DNA of 64,000 bases from Microbacterium arabinogalactanolyticum (GTDB taxonomy: Bacteria; Actinomycetota; Actinomycetes; Actinomycetales; Microbacteriaceae): the NCBI RefSeq assembly GCF_030268005.1, contig NZ_BRZC01000007.1:728694-792693 (forward strand), read 5' to 3'. The position numbers and the translations under genes were made by a program. Every line of letters starts with the position of its first letter. Positions within the stretch are counted from its first letter, which is position 1. The notes below the pieces were generated by a model. That model did not search any database. It saw only the letters and a program-made list of their open reading frames with translations, and had not been told where the DNA came from. Positions 53,163-60,840 of the stretch are shown here, piece by piece.

Positions 53163-53168
53163 TAACGT
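53163..53168 (+). promoter_or_regulatory. -10 box, leaderless start of MarR gene
   Basis: TAACGT, 6 nt, then the ATG at 53175. Confidence 0.45.
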
Positions 53169-53174
53169 GGGGGC

Positions 53175-53711
53175 ATGGCCCGCCCTCGCCCTCTGTCGAT
53201 CGATCCGCTCGCCGAAGCGAAACGGCAATGGCTCGCGCACGGCTGGGACGATGCCGCCGACGGCATGGCCGTGGTCACCTCCGTCATGCGGGCGCAGCAG
53301 CTGCTGCTGGCGCGGGTGGATGCCACCCTCAAGCCCTTCGGAGTGACCTTCGCGCGGTACGAGGTGCTGCGGCTGCTGGCCTTCAGCCGGTCGGGCACGC
53401 TGCCGCTGTCGAGCGTGGTCGCCCGCCTGCAGGTGCACGCGACCAGCGTCACGAGCACGGCGGAGCGGCTGGTGCGCGACGGCCTCGTACTGCGCGAGCC
53501 GCACCCCCACGACGGCCGCGCCGCGCTGCTCACGCTCACCGAGACCGGGCGCGACCTCGTCGAGCGCGCCACCCGCGCCCTGAACACCGACGTGTTCCGC
53601 AGCCCCGGCATCGACGCCGACGATGCGAGCGCCCTGGTCGGCATCGTGGCCAGGATGCGCAAGAACGCCGGCGACTTCACCGACCCCCGACCGGTCCCCG
53701 ATCCGCTCTGA
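53175..53711 (+). CDS. MarR family transcriptional regulator
   Basis: 178-residue regulator with LNATL-type helices and a winged HTH (LPLSSVVARLQVHATSVTST, then AERLVRDGLVLREPHPHDGR). It opens with a basic Pro-rich stretch and a long helix, as in the MarR group found next to catabolic or detoxification genes. It overlaps the next gene by TGATG and is divergent from the etf operon across about 140 bp, which it might also control. The ligand is unknown. Confidence 0.88.
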   Translation: MARPRPLSIDPLAEAKRQWLAHGWDDAADGMAVVTSVMRAQQLLLARVDATLKPFGVTFARYEVLRLLAFSRSGTLPLSSVVARLQVHATSVTSTAERLVRDGLVLREPHPHDGRAALLTLTETGRDLVERATRALNTDVFRSPGIDADDASALVGIVARMRKNAGDFTDPRPVPDPL

Positions 53712-54157
53712 TGGCCTCCTTCGTCCTGGAGCGCATCATCGCCGCGTCGCCCGAGGAGGTGTTCGACGCCTCGCTCGACGTCGGATTGCACGTGACGTCC
53801 CAGAGCTCGCACGGCGAGCGCGCGGTCGCCGGCGTCACCACCGGGATGATGGGCGAGGGCGATGAGGTGACCTGGAGCGCCCGGCACTTCGGCATCCGCT
53901 TCCGGATGTCGTCCGTGGTCTTCGACGTCGAACGACCGCGCAGGTTCCGCGACCGGCAGACGAGGGGTCCGTTCGCTCAGTTCCGGCACACCCACGAGTT
54001 CCTGCCCGCCGACGGCGGCACGCTCATGCGGGACACCCTCGAGTTCCGCTCCCCGTTCGGTCCGCTCGGCCGGCTGGTGGACGCCCTGGTCATGCGCCGC
54101 CATCTGATCGCCGTGATCACCGAGCGCAACGACGCGATCACCGCGCATTTCGGCTGA
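53711..54157 (+). CDS. SRPBCC (START-like) family protein
   Basis: 148-residue protein of the SRPBCC ligand-pocket fold: LERIIAASPEEVFDASLDVG, VTWSARHFGIRFRMSSVVFD, FRHTHEFLPADGGTLMRDTL and the closing helix ALVMRRHLIAVITERN. The family binds hydrophobic ligands or acts as cyclases. It is coupled to the MarR gene by a one-base overlap (TGATG). No cofactor motif allows a finer call. It ends 6 bp from the convergent surE. Confidence 0.78.
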   Translation: MASFVLERIIAASPEEVFDASLDVGLHVTSQSSHGERAVAGVTTGMMGEGDEVTWSARHFGIRFRMSSVVFDVERPRRFRDRQTRGPFAQFRHTHEFLPADGGTLMRDTLEFRSPFGPLGRLVDALVMRRHLIAVITERNDAITAHFG

Positions 54158-54163
54158 GCATCC

Positions 54164-54922
54164 TCATCCTGCGCCGACCTCCGCCACGATGCCCAGCGGC
54201 ACGTGCGAGACCGGGTCGAGCCCCGTCACGGTGATCCACCCGTCGGCGAGGAGGGCGGCATCGCTCCCGCGCACGGGTTCGCGAGGCAGATCCTCGACCG
54301 CCAGGCGCACGTGGTGCTCGTCCTGCTGGGTCAGCGTCGTCTGCACGATTCCGAACGGGGCGAGGTCGGCCTCGACCATTCCGCGCGACTCGGCCGTGTT
54401 GGGGACGTTGACGTTGATGACCGTGCCGCGCGGATGCCGCAGCAGCGCCGGCACGAGTTCGGCGGCGGCCTCGGCGGCCTCCTCCCACCGGAACGTCTTC
54501 GGCGCCAGCCCGACGTCCAGCGATATCGCCAGACCGCGGGCGCCGTTGAGGCCTCCGGTCAGGGCTGCGCCGACGGTTCCGGAGTGCAGGATCGCCCGCC
54601 CGACGTTGGCGCCGTGATTGATGCCCGAGGCGACCACGTCCGTCGGATCGCCGAAGGCGCCGCGGGCGGCGATCAGTGCGATCAGTCCCGGACCGCCGTG
54701 CACCGCGAACGCCGGCACGCCTTCCAGGCCCTCCAGGGTGCGTCGCTCCACGCGGATCTGGCCCTCGGCGTTCTCGGCCATGATCGACGCGCTCGATCCG
54801 CTCGACTGCGTGACGGGCGCGGCGATCGTGACCTCCATGCCGTGCGCCCGCAGGACGACCGCCAGCGCATGCAGACCCGGGGAGTCGATCCCGTCGTCGT
54901 TCGTGACCAGTACGCGGGTCAT
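54164..54922 (-). CDS. surE: 5'/3'-nucleotidase SurE
   Basis: 252-residue metal-dependent nucleotidase. The N-terminal motif RVLVTNDDGIDSPGLHAL holds the metal-binding Asp-Asp; TQSSGSSASI, SGINHGANVG (with the metal-site Asn) and GTVGAALTGG follow in the family's order. It removes phosphate from nucleoside monophosphates or short polyphosphates under stress. Its ATG overlaps the PfkB kinase stop by 4 bp, so the phosphatase and kinase are co-translated. Confidence 0.93.
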   Translation of the reverse strand: MTRVLVTNDDGIDSPGLHALAVVLRAHGMEVTIAAPVTQSSGSSASIMAENAEGQIRVERRTLEGLEGVPAFAVHGGPGLIALIAARGAFGDPTDVVASGINHGANVGRAILHSGTVGAALTGGLNGARGLAISLDVGLAPKTFRWEEAAEAAAELVPALLRHPRGTVINVNVPNTAESRGMVEADLAPFGIVQTTLTQQDEHHVRLAVEDLPREPVRGSDAALLADGWITVTGLDPVSHVPLGIVAEVGAG

Positions 54923-55953
54923 CGCTCCCCCTCGCTCTCGGTGCGGGGCGTCTCGGCGCCCGGCGCCTCGCGGCGCGGCGTCTCGATCAGGCCGGCCAGT
55001 CCGTCCGGGCTCACGCCCATGCTGCCGCCGTCGTCGTCCTCACCCGGGACCGAGACCCGGATCCGCCCGCGCAGCTCGGCGATGGCATCCGCGTCACCGG
55101 TTCCCAGGCCGTGCCTCGTGACGTTCAGCGCGCCCGCCGCCGCCCCCAGCGTGATCGCGTCACGCGGCGGTTCGCCGCGCACCATCCCCGCGACCACGCC
55201 CGCGGTGAGGGAATCCCCGGCGCCGGCGCTGTCGACCACCTCGAGGCGCGGCGGAGCGACCTCCAGCAGGCCCTGCTCGTCGAGGAGCAGCAGCGGTTCG
55301 GAGGCCCGCGTGACGATGACGGTTCCCGCTCCGCGCGATCGCAGCGAGTGCATGGCCGCGGCGAGCGCGTCGGGCGAGTCCTCGTCGAGACCGTGCGCGC
55401 GCATCTCCTCGTCGCTGACCTTCAGCAGGTCGACACCGCCCTCCAACGCCGCGTCCAACCGCTCGCCGGCGAGGTCGACCACCACCGTGCAGCCGGCTTC
55501 GCGCAGATCCGCGGCGAGCCGGCGGTAGGTGTCCGGCGGCAGCACGTCGTCGTCGGCCGGTCCGCTGAGGATCACGACGCCGGAGCGCATCCCCTCGCGG
55601 ATGACGGCCCCGTACAGCTCGTCGAGCTCGTGCCGCGCGATCGGATCGCCGACCTCGGTGCCGATCTCGGCGCGCTCCCCGCCGCGTCGGTCCTGCACGT
55701 AGGCGGATGCCCTGCCAGGGCGTTCGACGCCGACCACCGTCATCCCGTCGTCCTCGAGCAGGTGCCGGATGACCTGCCCGGCCTCCCCCGCCAGCGAGCA
55801 GCACATCGTCACCGAGACGCCGAGGCGCCGCAGCATCCGCGCCTGCCACACACCCTGCCCGCCCGCGTGGATATGGATCTCATCGGCATCGCCCGAGTTC
55901 TCGACCGTCACCGTGAGGATCGGTGAGGGGGCGAAGATCGTCACGTCGCTCAT
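54919..55953 (-). CDS. PfkB family carbohydrate kinase
   Basis: 344-residue ribokinase-type kinase, closest in layout to 1-phosphofructokinase/tagatose kinases (SPILTVTVENSGDADEIHIH at the N-terminus). GGQGVWQARMLRRLG is the sugar-binding glycine motif, and DSAGAGDSLTAGVVAGMV near residue 255 holds the catalytic Asp and anion hole. A Pro/Glu-rich tail of about 50 residues is extra. The start at 55953 has TAGCTT 7 nt upstream, so it is leaderless. It overlaps surE by ATGA. Confidence 0.85.
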   Translation of the reverse strand: MSDVTIFAPSPILTVTVENSGDADEIHIHAGGQGVWQARMLRRLGVSVTMCCSLAGEAGQVIRHLLEDDGMTVVGVERPGRASAYVQDRRGGERAEIGTEVGDPIARHELDELYGAVIREGMRSGVVILSGPADDDVLPPDTYRRLAADLREAGCTVVVDLAGERLDAALEGGVDLLKVSDEEMRAHGLDEDSPDALAAAMHSLRSRGAGTVIVTRASEPLLLLDEQGLLEVAPPRLEVVDSAGAGDSLTAGVVAGMVRGEPPRDAITLGAAAGALNVTRHGLGTGDADAIAELRGRIRVSVPGEDDDGGSMGVSPDGLAGLIETPRREAPGAETPRTESEGER

Positions 55954-56036
55954 GCCGGTGAAGCTACCCGGGCGGATGCGGGTGCGGCACACCCTTGCGC
56001 TCGGCGGAAGCCGTCGATCCAGATCCCGCCGGCCCG

Positions 56037-56042
56037 TAGTAT
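56037..56042 (+). promoter_or_regulatory. -10 box, leaderless start of DUF1905/YdeI gene
   Basis: TAGTAT, 7 nt, then the ATG at 56050. The ATG at 56041 overlaps the -10 box and is therefore not the start. Confidence 0.5.
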
Positions 56043-56049
56043 GGCCGGC

Positions 56050-56493
56050 ATGAGCGAGCTGAGAGCGCACAAGATCCTGCAGCCGATGGGACCGGCCGGC
56101 GCCATCGTGCTCGACGACGACGAGGTGGCGATCCTCAGCACAGCCAAGGCCTTCCCCGTCGTCGTCGCGATCGGCGGCCGCACGGCGCGGCTGCGCCTGG
56201 CGCGCATGGGCGGGCAGAACCTGATCGGGTTCAGCAAGGCGGTCCGCGCCGAGATGGGCGTGGAGCTGGGAGACGAGTTCGACGTCGTGATCGCCGCCGA
56301 CGCCGCCGAGCGCACGGTCGAGATCCCGGCTGCCCTGGCCGAGGCGCTGGCATCCGATCCGGCCGCCAAGGCCGCCTTCGATGCCCTCTCCTACACGCGC
56401 CGCAAGGAGATCGCCCGCGGCATCTCCGAGGCCAAGCAGGATGCCACCCGCGAACGCCGCCTGGCGAAGGCTCTGGAGGAGCTTCGCGGCTGA
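56050..56493 (+). CDS. DUF1905 / YdeI-OmpD-associated protein
   Basis: 147 residues. The N-terminal beta-barrel part (AIVLDDDEVAILSTAKAFPV, GGRTARLRLARMGGQNLIGF, VELGDEFDVVIAADAAERTV) matches DUF1905. The C-terminal helices (AFDALSYTRRKEIARGISEA) match the bacteriocin-protection YdeI/OmpD-associated domain. In E. coli the YdeI family is linked to protection from some peptides. It has its own promoter and ends 13 bp from the convergent MarR gene. Biochemical role unknown. Confidence 0.82.
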   Translation: MSELRAHKILQPMGPAGAIVLDDDEVAILSTAKAFPVVVAIGGRTARLRLARMGGQNLIGFSKAVRAEMGVELGDEFDVVIAADAAERTVEIPAALAEALASDPAAKAAFDALSYTRRKEIARGISEAKQDATRERRLAKALEELRG

Positions 56494-56506
56494 TCGCCGT
56501 CTGCGC

Positions 56507-56968
56507 TCAGGCCGAGTCGCCGGCGGCCTCGGCCTCCATCGCATCGAAGTACCGGACGACGGTCTCGAGCTCCTGCGGCGTGAAGAGCGCATTCACGCGC
56601 CCCATGCGCTCGAGGATCGGCGCGTACGGATCGTCGTCGCCTCCCCGGCCCAGCAGCTGAGCGGCGTGATCCGAGATGCGCACGACGACGCGCCTGCGGT
56701 CGGCGGGGTCGGCCTCCCGCATGATGAGGCCGTTGCGCTCGAGCCGGTCCAGCACGCGAGTGGTGGTGCTGGTCGGCAGCTCGGTGAGCTGACTGACCTC
56801 CCCCGTTGTGAGCCGATCACCGGCACGCGCGATCATGCCGAGCGCCTGCAGGTCGACCACGTTGATGCCCAGCGATCGGGCGATGCGCTCGTTGGTGAGC
56901 ACGGCACTTCCGATGAACCGCTGGATCCGGTCGAGCAGTCCACGGGTCAGTTCGGGGTCGCTTGACAT
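56507..56968 (-). CDS. MarR family regulator of the divergent efflux pump
   Basis: 153-residue MarR-type regulator with GDRLTTGEVSQLTELPTSTT, then TRVLDRLERNGLIMREADPA and DRRRVVVRISD as recognition helix and wing. It is divergent from a DHA2 multidrug transporter, with a 33-bp palindrome between them, a classical arrangement for drug-inducible repression. It probably represses both itself and the pump. The inducer is unknown. Confidence 0.9.
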   Translation of the reverse strand: MSSDPELTRGLLDRIQRFIGSAVLTNERIARSLGINVVDLQALGMIARAGDRLTTGEVSQLTELPTSTTTRVLDRLERNGLIMREADPADRRRVVVRISDHAAQLLGRGGDDDPYAPILERMGRVNALFTPQELETVVRYFDAMEAEAAGDSA

Positions 56969-56988
56969 CCTCAGGGCGCCTTCCTACT

Positions 56989-57021
56989 ATTCCCATATCG
57001 GGATAATCCCAGGTCGGGAAT
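56989..57021. promoter_or_regulatory. 33-bp two-tier palindrome, MarR operator
   Basis: Outer arms ATTCCC (56989-56994) and GGGAAT (57016-57021), and an inner perfect palindrome GGGATAATCCC (57000-57010), share the same centre at 57005. This would fit a dimer pair or two overlapping sites. It lies between the MarR gene (start 56968) and the pump gene (start 57064). Confidence 0.75.
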
Positions 57022-57063
57022 GTTCCGAGATGGAGACACCTCATTCTAGGAAGGGACCCCCCG

Positions 57064-58524
57064 ATGGACAATCTCCCCCGCCGCGGCCTCGCCATCGGCA
57101 TCCTGCTGTTCGCCGCGTTCATGGACCTGCTCGACGTGACCATCGTGCAGGTGGCCCTGCCGGCGATCGGGCGCGACCTCGACGCCGGCTCGGGTGCATT
57201 GGAGTGGATCGTGTCGGGGTACATGCTCGCGTTCGCCGCGGCGCTGGTGACGGGCGGCCGGCTGGGCGACATCTTCGGACGCCGCCGCGTGTTCCTGACC
57301 GGCATCGCGGGCTTCACGCTCGTGTCGGCGCTGGGCGCTGCCGCCGTCTCCGCGGAGATGCTCGTCACGCTGCGCGTCGCCCAGGGGCTGTTCGCCGCGC
57401 TCATGGTGCCTCAGCTGCTGGCCAGCGTGCAGGCGCTCTACGCCCCGCGCGAGCGCGCCCCGCTGTTCGGCATCATCGGCGCCGTGAGCGGCATCGCGGC
57501 CGTGGTCGGGCCGGTGCTCGGCGGGTGGCTCGTCGACGCCGACATCTGGGGCCTGGGCTGGCGCAGCATCTTCCTCGTCAACGTCCCGGTCGGCATCGCC
57601 ATCGTCGCGCTGGCGGCGAAGTTCGTGCCCGACACGCGGTCGGCCCGCGCGATGCGACTCGACCTCGTCGGCGTCGCACTGCTGGTGGCCGCGATCGCCG
57701 GCTTCATGGTCCCGCTGATCGAGGGGCGGGAGCTCGGCTGGCCGGGCTGGCTGTGGGCCCTGGTGGCCGCCGGCGTGCTGTTCGGCAGCTGGTTCGTCGC
57801 GCACTCCGTGCGCCGGATGAATCGCGACGGATCCGCGCTGCTGCCGATGCCACTGTTCCGCGATCGCGGCTTCTCCGCGGGCATCGTGACGCAGGCGATG
57901 TTCCAGGGCGCGATGAACGCCTTCGTGCTGCCGCTCATCCTCTATCTGCAGCTCGCCCTGTCCTTCGACGCGCTCGGCGCGGGCCTGACGCTGCTGACGT
58001 TCAGCCTGGGGGCGATGGTCGGCACCGGGTTCGTGGTCCCCCTGGTCCCCCGGCTCGGCCGTGTCCTGGTCACGGTGGGTGCGCTGGTGATGGCGGCGGG
58101 GACGCTGGCGACGCTGTGGACCGTGACGAAGGGTGGAGCGGACTTCACCGGCTGGCAGTCCGCGGTGCCGATGGCCGTGGCCGGCATCGGGCTGGCGATG
58201 CTGATCATCCCGCTGGTCGACGTCGCCCTCGCCACCGTGCCGGTCGCCGACGCGGGTGCGGCCTCCGGCGCCTACAGCACGTTCCAGCAGCTGGGCGCCG
58301 CGGTGGGAGTGGCGGTGTCGACCACCGTGTTCTTCGCCGTCACCGGCGACGACTGGAGCCGGGAGCACGTGCTCGAAGCCCTCACCGCCTCGACCTGGAT
58401 CTCCGTCGCGGGGCTGGTGATCGCGGCGGGCGCGAGCACTCTGCTGCCGGGCAGGGCCGCGGTGCGCGCCCACCTCGACGCCGTCCACGCCGCCGAGGAG
58501 CACGACGACGCGGTCGCGGTCTGA
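57064..58524 (+). CDS. MFS transporter, DHA2 (EmrB/QacA) family
   Basis: 486-residue transporter with 14 predicted membrane segments. LFAAFMDLLDVTIVQVALPA is the conserved first-helix motif of EmrB/QacA pumps, then SGYMLAFAAALVTGGRLGDI and FGRRRVFLTGIAGFT form the loop 2-3 motif, and GVSGIAAVVGPVLGGWLVD-type sequence motif C. It should export drugs or toxic compounds by proton antiport. AGGAAGGGA precedes the ATG. It is divergent from its likely MarR repressor. Confidence 0.93.
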   Translation: MDNLPRRGLAIGILLFAAFMDLLDVTIVQVALPAIGRDLDAGSGALEWIVSGYMLAFAAALVTGGRLGDIFGRRRVFLTGIAGFTLVSALGAAAVSAEMLVTLRVAQGLFAALMVPQLLASVQALYAPRERAPLFGIIGAVSGIAAVVGPVLGGWLVDADIWGLGWRSIFLVNVPVGIAIVALAAKFVPDTRSARAMRLDLVGVALLVAAIAGFMVPLIEGRELGWPGWLWALVAAGVLFGSWFVAHSVRRMNRDGSALLPMPLFRDRGFSAGIVTQAMFQGAMNAFVLPLILYLQLALSFDALGAGLTLLTFSLGAMVGTGFVVPLVPRLGRVLVTVGALVMAAGTLATLWTVTKGGADFTGWQSAVPMAVAGIGLAMLIIPLVDVALATVPVADAGAASGAYSTFQQLGAAVGVAVSTTVFFAVTGDDWSREHVLEALTASTWISVAGLVIAAGASTLLPGRAAVRAHLDAVHAAEEHDDAVAV

Positions 58525-58530
58525 ACGACG

Positions 58531-58562
58531 CGGAGGCCCGGGGCCGTCGAGCCGGGACTCCG
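58531..58562. terminator. Hairpin after the DHA2 pump gene
   Basis: CGGAGGCCCGG (58531-58541) pairs with CCGGGACTCCG (58552-58562) with one mismatch, 7 bp after the pump stop and in front of the convergent Imm-5-like gene. The rest of the spacer to 58649 shows nothing clear. Confidence 0.55.
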
Positions 58563-58649
58563 CGGAACCGCAGCATCCACGAGGAGCTGCTCAGGCAGAT
58601 CATCCACGGACCGAGTCAACCACACCGCCCGGGGTCCGCCTGCGCCCTT

Positions 58650-59099
58650 CTAGTCGCCGTCGTACACGTAGTGGTCGAACCGCTCGGGAACGTTCATGCG
58701 CTGCCAGGCGAGTTCCTCGTCACGCCGTGAGCGGTCGCCCGGGAACGCCTTGGCCGTGTACCGCGGCACCTGGCGGGCGTGCCCGGCCATGTGCGCGACC
58801 GCAGCGGCCTGACCGCACACCCGCGCGGCGGCGAGCGCCGACGGGTCCTGCGCCTCACGCGCGGCCGCGTGGCAGGCGAACGCCTTCTCCCTCACGGCCT
58901 CGATGCTCAGCTCGCCGCGCAGGAACGCACGCGCCGCGTCCAGGGCCTCCTGCGGGCGGGTGTCGTCCGGCCTCTCGGCGAGGAAGAGCGGCAGCATCCG
59001 CTCGGCGCAGGCGATCGTCCACTCCACGAGTTCGCGACGGTCCGACACCGAGAGGGTCAGGTCGGCGTCGTCCGGCAGCACCTCTGTCATGGCGCTCAT
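58650..59099 (-). CDS. Imm-5-like helical protein (putative immunity fold)
   Basis: 149 residues, all-helical: [60 protein letters not shown] and [20 protein letters not shown]. This pattern (repeated Ala-rich helices, HAAAR, AHMAGHA) matches the family annotated as Imm-5-like or putative immunity protein. Here it overlaps the enoyl-CoA hydratase stop by ATGA and is the last gene of the valine-catabolic operon, with no toxin nearby. A metabolic or regulatory role is therefore as likely as immunity. The frame is open upstream but over the hydratase gene. Confidence 0.68.
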   Translation of the reverse strand: MSAMTEVLPDDADLTLSVSDRRELVEWTIACAERMLPLFLAERPDDTRPQEALDAARAFLRGELSIEAVREKAFACHAAAREAQDPSALAAARVCGQAAAVAHMAGHARQVPRYTAKAFPGDRSRRDEELAWQRMNVPERFDHYVYDGD

Positions 59100-59872
59100 C
59101 GGTGCTGGAAGTGAGGGGGGCGCTTCTCGCGGAAGGCGGCCATCCCCTCCTTCTGGTCCGCGGTGTCGAACAGGGCGGCGAACGTCGCCTTCTCGACGGC
59201 GAGCCCGTCGGTGAGCGACGTCTCCATCGCGGCGTCCAGCGTCGCCTTCGCGGCGTAGATCGACGGCAGCGACTTCGACGCGATGGTCTCGGCGAGCTTC
59301 GTGGCCTCGTCGAGCAGGTCGGATGCCGGCACCACGCGGGACACGAGGCCGATGCGCTCCGCCTCGTCGGCCTTCACCATGCGGCCGGACAGCACGATCT
59401 CGGCGGCCTTGTAGTAACCGACCGCGCGGATCAGGCGCTGCGTGCCGCCCATGCCGGGGATCACTCCGAGATTGACCTCGGGCTGCCCGAACACGGCGTT
59501 GTCGCCCGCCAGGATGATGTCGCACATCATCGCCAGCTCGCATCCACCGCCCAGCGCGTAGCCGGACACGGCCGCGATCACGGGGGTGCGCACGGCGGCG
59601 AAGCGGGTCCACGCGCCGAAGTGGTCGGTGGCGACCATCTCGGCACCGGTCTTCGACTCCATCTCCTTGATGTCCGCGCCCGCGGCGAACGCCTTCTCGG
59701 AGCCGGTGACGACGATGGCGCCGACGCCCTCAGCCGCGTCGAAGGCGGATGCCGCGTCCGCGACCTCCTCGGAGACCTGACCGTTCAGGGCGTTGAGCGC
59801 CTGCGGCCGGTTGAGGGTGATCCAGCCCACCCGTCCTCGCTGTTCGACGAGGATCGTCTCGTACTCGGCCAT
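59096..59872 (-). CDS. Enoyl-CoA hydratase/isomerase (crotonase family)
   Basis: 258-residue crotonase. [20 protein letters not shown] is the N-terminal motif, [14 protein letters not shown] the first oxyanion-hole segment, and [20 protein letters not shown] with [17 protein letters not shown] the second, including the two Glu positions of true hydratases. In the valine pathway it would hydrate methacrylyl-CoA. GGGGAGTG precedes the ATG. It follows mmsB by 80 bp and is coupled to the Imm-5-like gene. Confidence 0.92.
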   Translation of the reverse strand: MAEYETILVEQRGRVGWITLNRPQALNALNGQVSEEVADAASAFDAAEGVGAIVVTGSEKAFAAGADIKEMESKTGAEMVATDHFGAWTRFAAVRTPVIAAVSGYALGGGCELAMMCDIILAGDNAVFGQPEVNLGVIPGMGGTQRLIRAVGYYKAAEIVLSGRMVKADEAERIGLVSRVVPASDLLDEATKLAETIASKSLPSIYAAKATLDAAMETSLTDGLAVEKATFAALFDTADQKEGMAAFREKRPPHFQHR

Positions 59873-59887
59873 GTGTCACTCCCCTCA

Positions 59888-59939
59888 GCCGCAGCACTGC
59901 GGCACGATCAGTATTCCAGGTGGGAACCTTTCCGGTTCC
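59888..59939 (-). promoter_or_regulatory. Two small hairpins in the mmsB / enoyl-CoA hydratase spacer
   Basis: GCCGCA-GCAC-TGCGGC (59888-59903) and GGAACC-TTTCC-GGTTCC (59923-59939) are both perfect 6-bp stems. They may act as an mRNA processing or attenuation site between the upstream and downstream parts of the operon. Confidence 0.4.
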
Positions 59940-59952
59940 TGAACGGGAGGGG

Positions 59953-60840
59953 TCAGACGTCACCCTTGCGGATGTCTGTGATGATCCCCGAGAAGTCCCG
60001 TCCGGCGCCCTCGCCCGCGGCGAACGCGGCGTAGATCTCCTGCGCGAGGCGGCCCATCCTGGCATCCGTCGACGTCTGCTCGATCGCCTGGAGCGCGAGC
60101 CCCAGATCCTTCGCCATCAGGGCGCCGGCGAAGCCGGGCTGGTAATCGCGGTTCGCCGGGCTGGTGGGCACGGGGCCCGGCACGGGGCAGTTGGTGGTCA
60201 GCGCCCAGCACTGGCCGGATGCCTGGGACACGACGTCGTACATGGCCTGGTGCTCCAGCCCCAGGCGCTCCGCCAGCACGAACGCCTCGGCGACCGCGAT
60301 CTGCGAGATGCCCAGGATCATGTTGTTGCACACCTTCGCGGCCTGGCCGAGCCCCGGCCCGCCGCAGTGCACGATGCGCTTGCCCATGGCCTCGAGCAGC
60401 GGAAGGGCCGCCTCGAAGTCCTCGTCCGCCCCGCCGACCATGAACGCCAGCGTGCCGGCCTCCGCGCCGACGACACCGCCCGAGACCGGGGCGTCGACGT
60501 TGCGATGCCCGGCGTCGATCGCCAGCTGATGCGCCGTGCGCGCCTCGTCGACGGCGATCGTGGACGACTCGATGAACAGCGTGCCCGGCGCGGCGGCGGC
60601 CAGCAGCTCTTCCTGGTATGCGGCGATCACGTGCTTCCCGGCGGGGAACATCGTGATGACGACCTCGGCGTCGTGCACGGCATCCGCTCCGCTGTCCGCG
60701 ACGGGGATGCCGGCGGCGCGCGCGGCGTCGATCGCGGCGGGCACGAGGTCGAAGCCGTGCACCTTGTGACCGGCCTTCACCAGGTTCACGGCCATGGGCA
60801 GGCCCATGTGACCGAGCCCCAGGAAGGCGATACGGGTCAT
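59953..60840 (-). CDS. mmsB: 3-hydroxyisobutyrate dehydrogenase
   Basis: 295-residue NAD-dependent beta-hydroxyacid dehydrogenase. RIAFLGLGHMGLPMAVNLVK is the Rossmann start, DAPVSGGVVGAEAGTLAFMV the substrate-binding stretch, and GPGLGQAAKVCNNMILGISQ holds the catalytic Lys. It oxidises 3-hydroxyisobutyrate to methylmalonate semialdehyde, the substrate of MmsA encoded upstream. The start at 60840 overlaps the acyl-CoA dehydrogenase stop by ATGA. The frame is open far upstream but covers that gene. Confidence 0.93.
   Translation of the reverse strand: MTRIAFLGLGHMGLPMAVNLVKAGHKVHGFDLVPAAIDAARAAGIPVADSGADAVHDAEVVITMFPAGKHVIAAYQEELLAAAAPGTLFIESSTIAVDEARTAHQLAIDAGHRNVDAPVSGGVVGAEAGTLAFMVGGADEDFEAALPLLEAMGKRIVHCGGPGLGQAAKVCNNMILGISQIAVAEAFVLAERLGLEHQAMYDVVSQASGQCWALTTNCPVPGPVPTSPANRDYQPGFAGALMAKDLGLALQAIEQTSTDARMGRLAQEIYAAFAAGEGAGRDFSGIITDIRKGDV

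Noticed and set aside
58563..58649. Possible short peptide gene in the spacer after the DHA2 pump
   Set aside because: A short open stretch exists but it has no start signal, no conservation evidence and lies between convergent genes.
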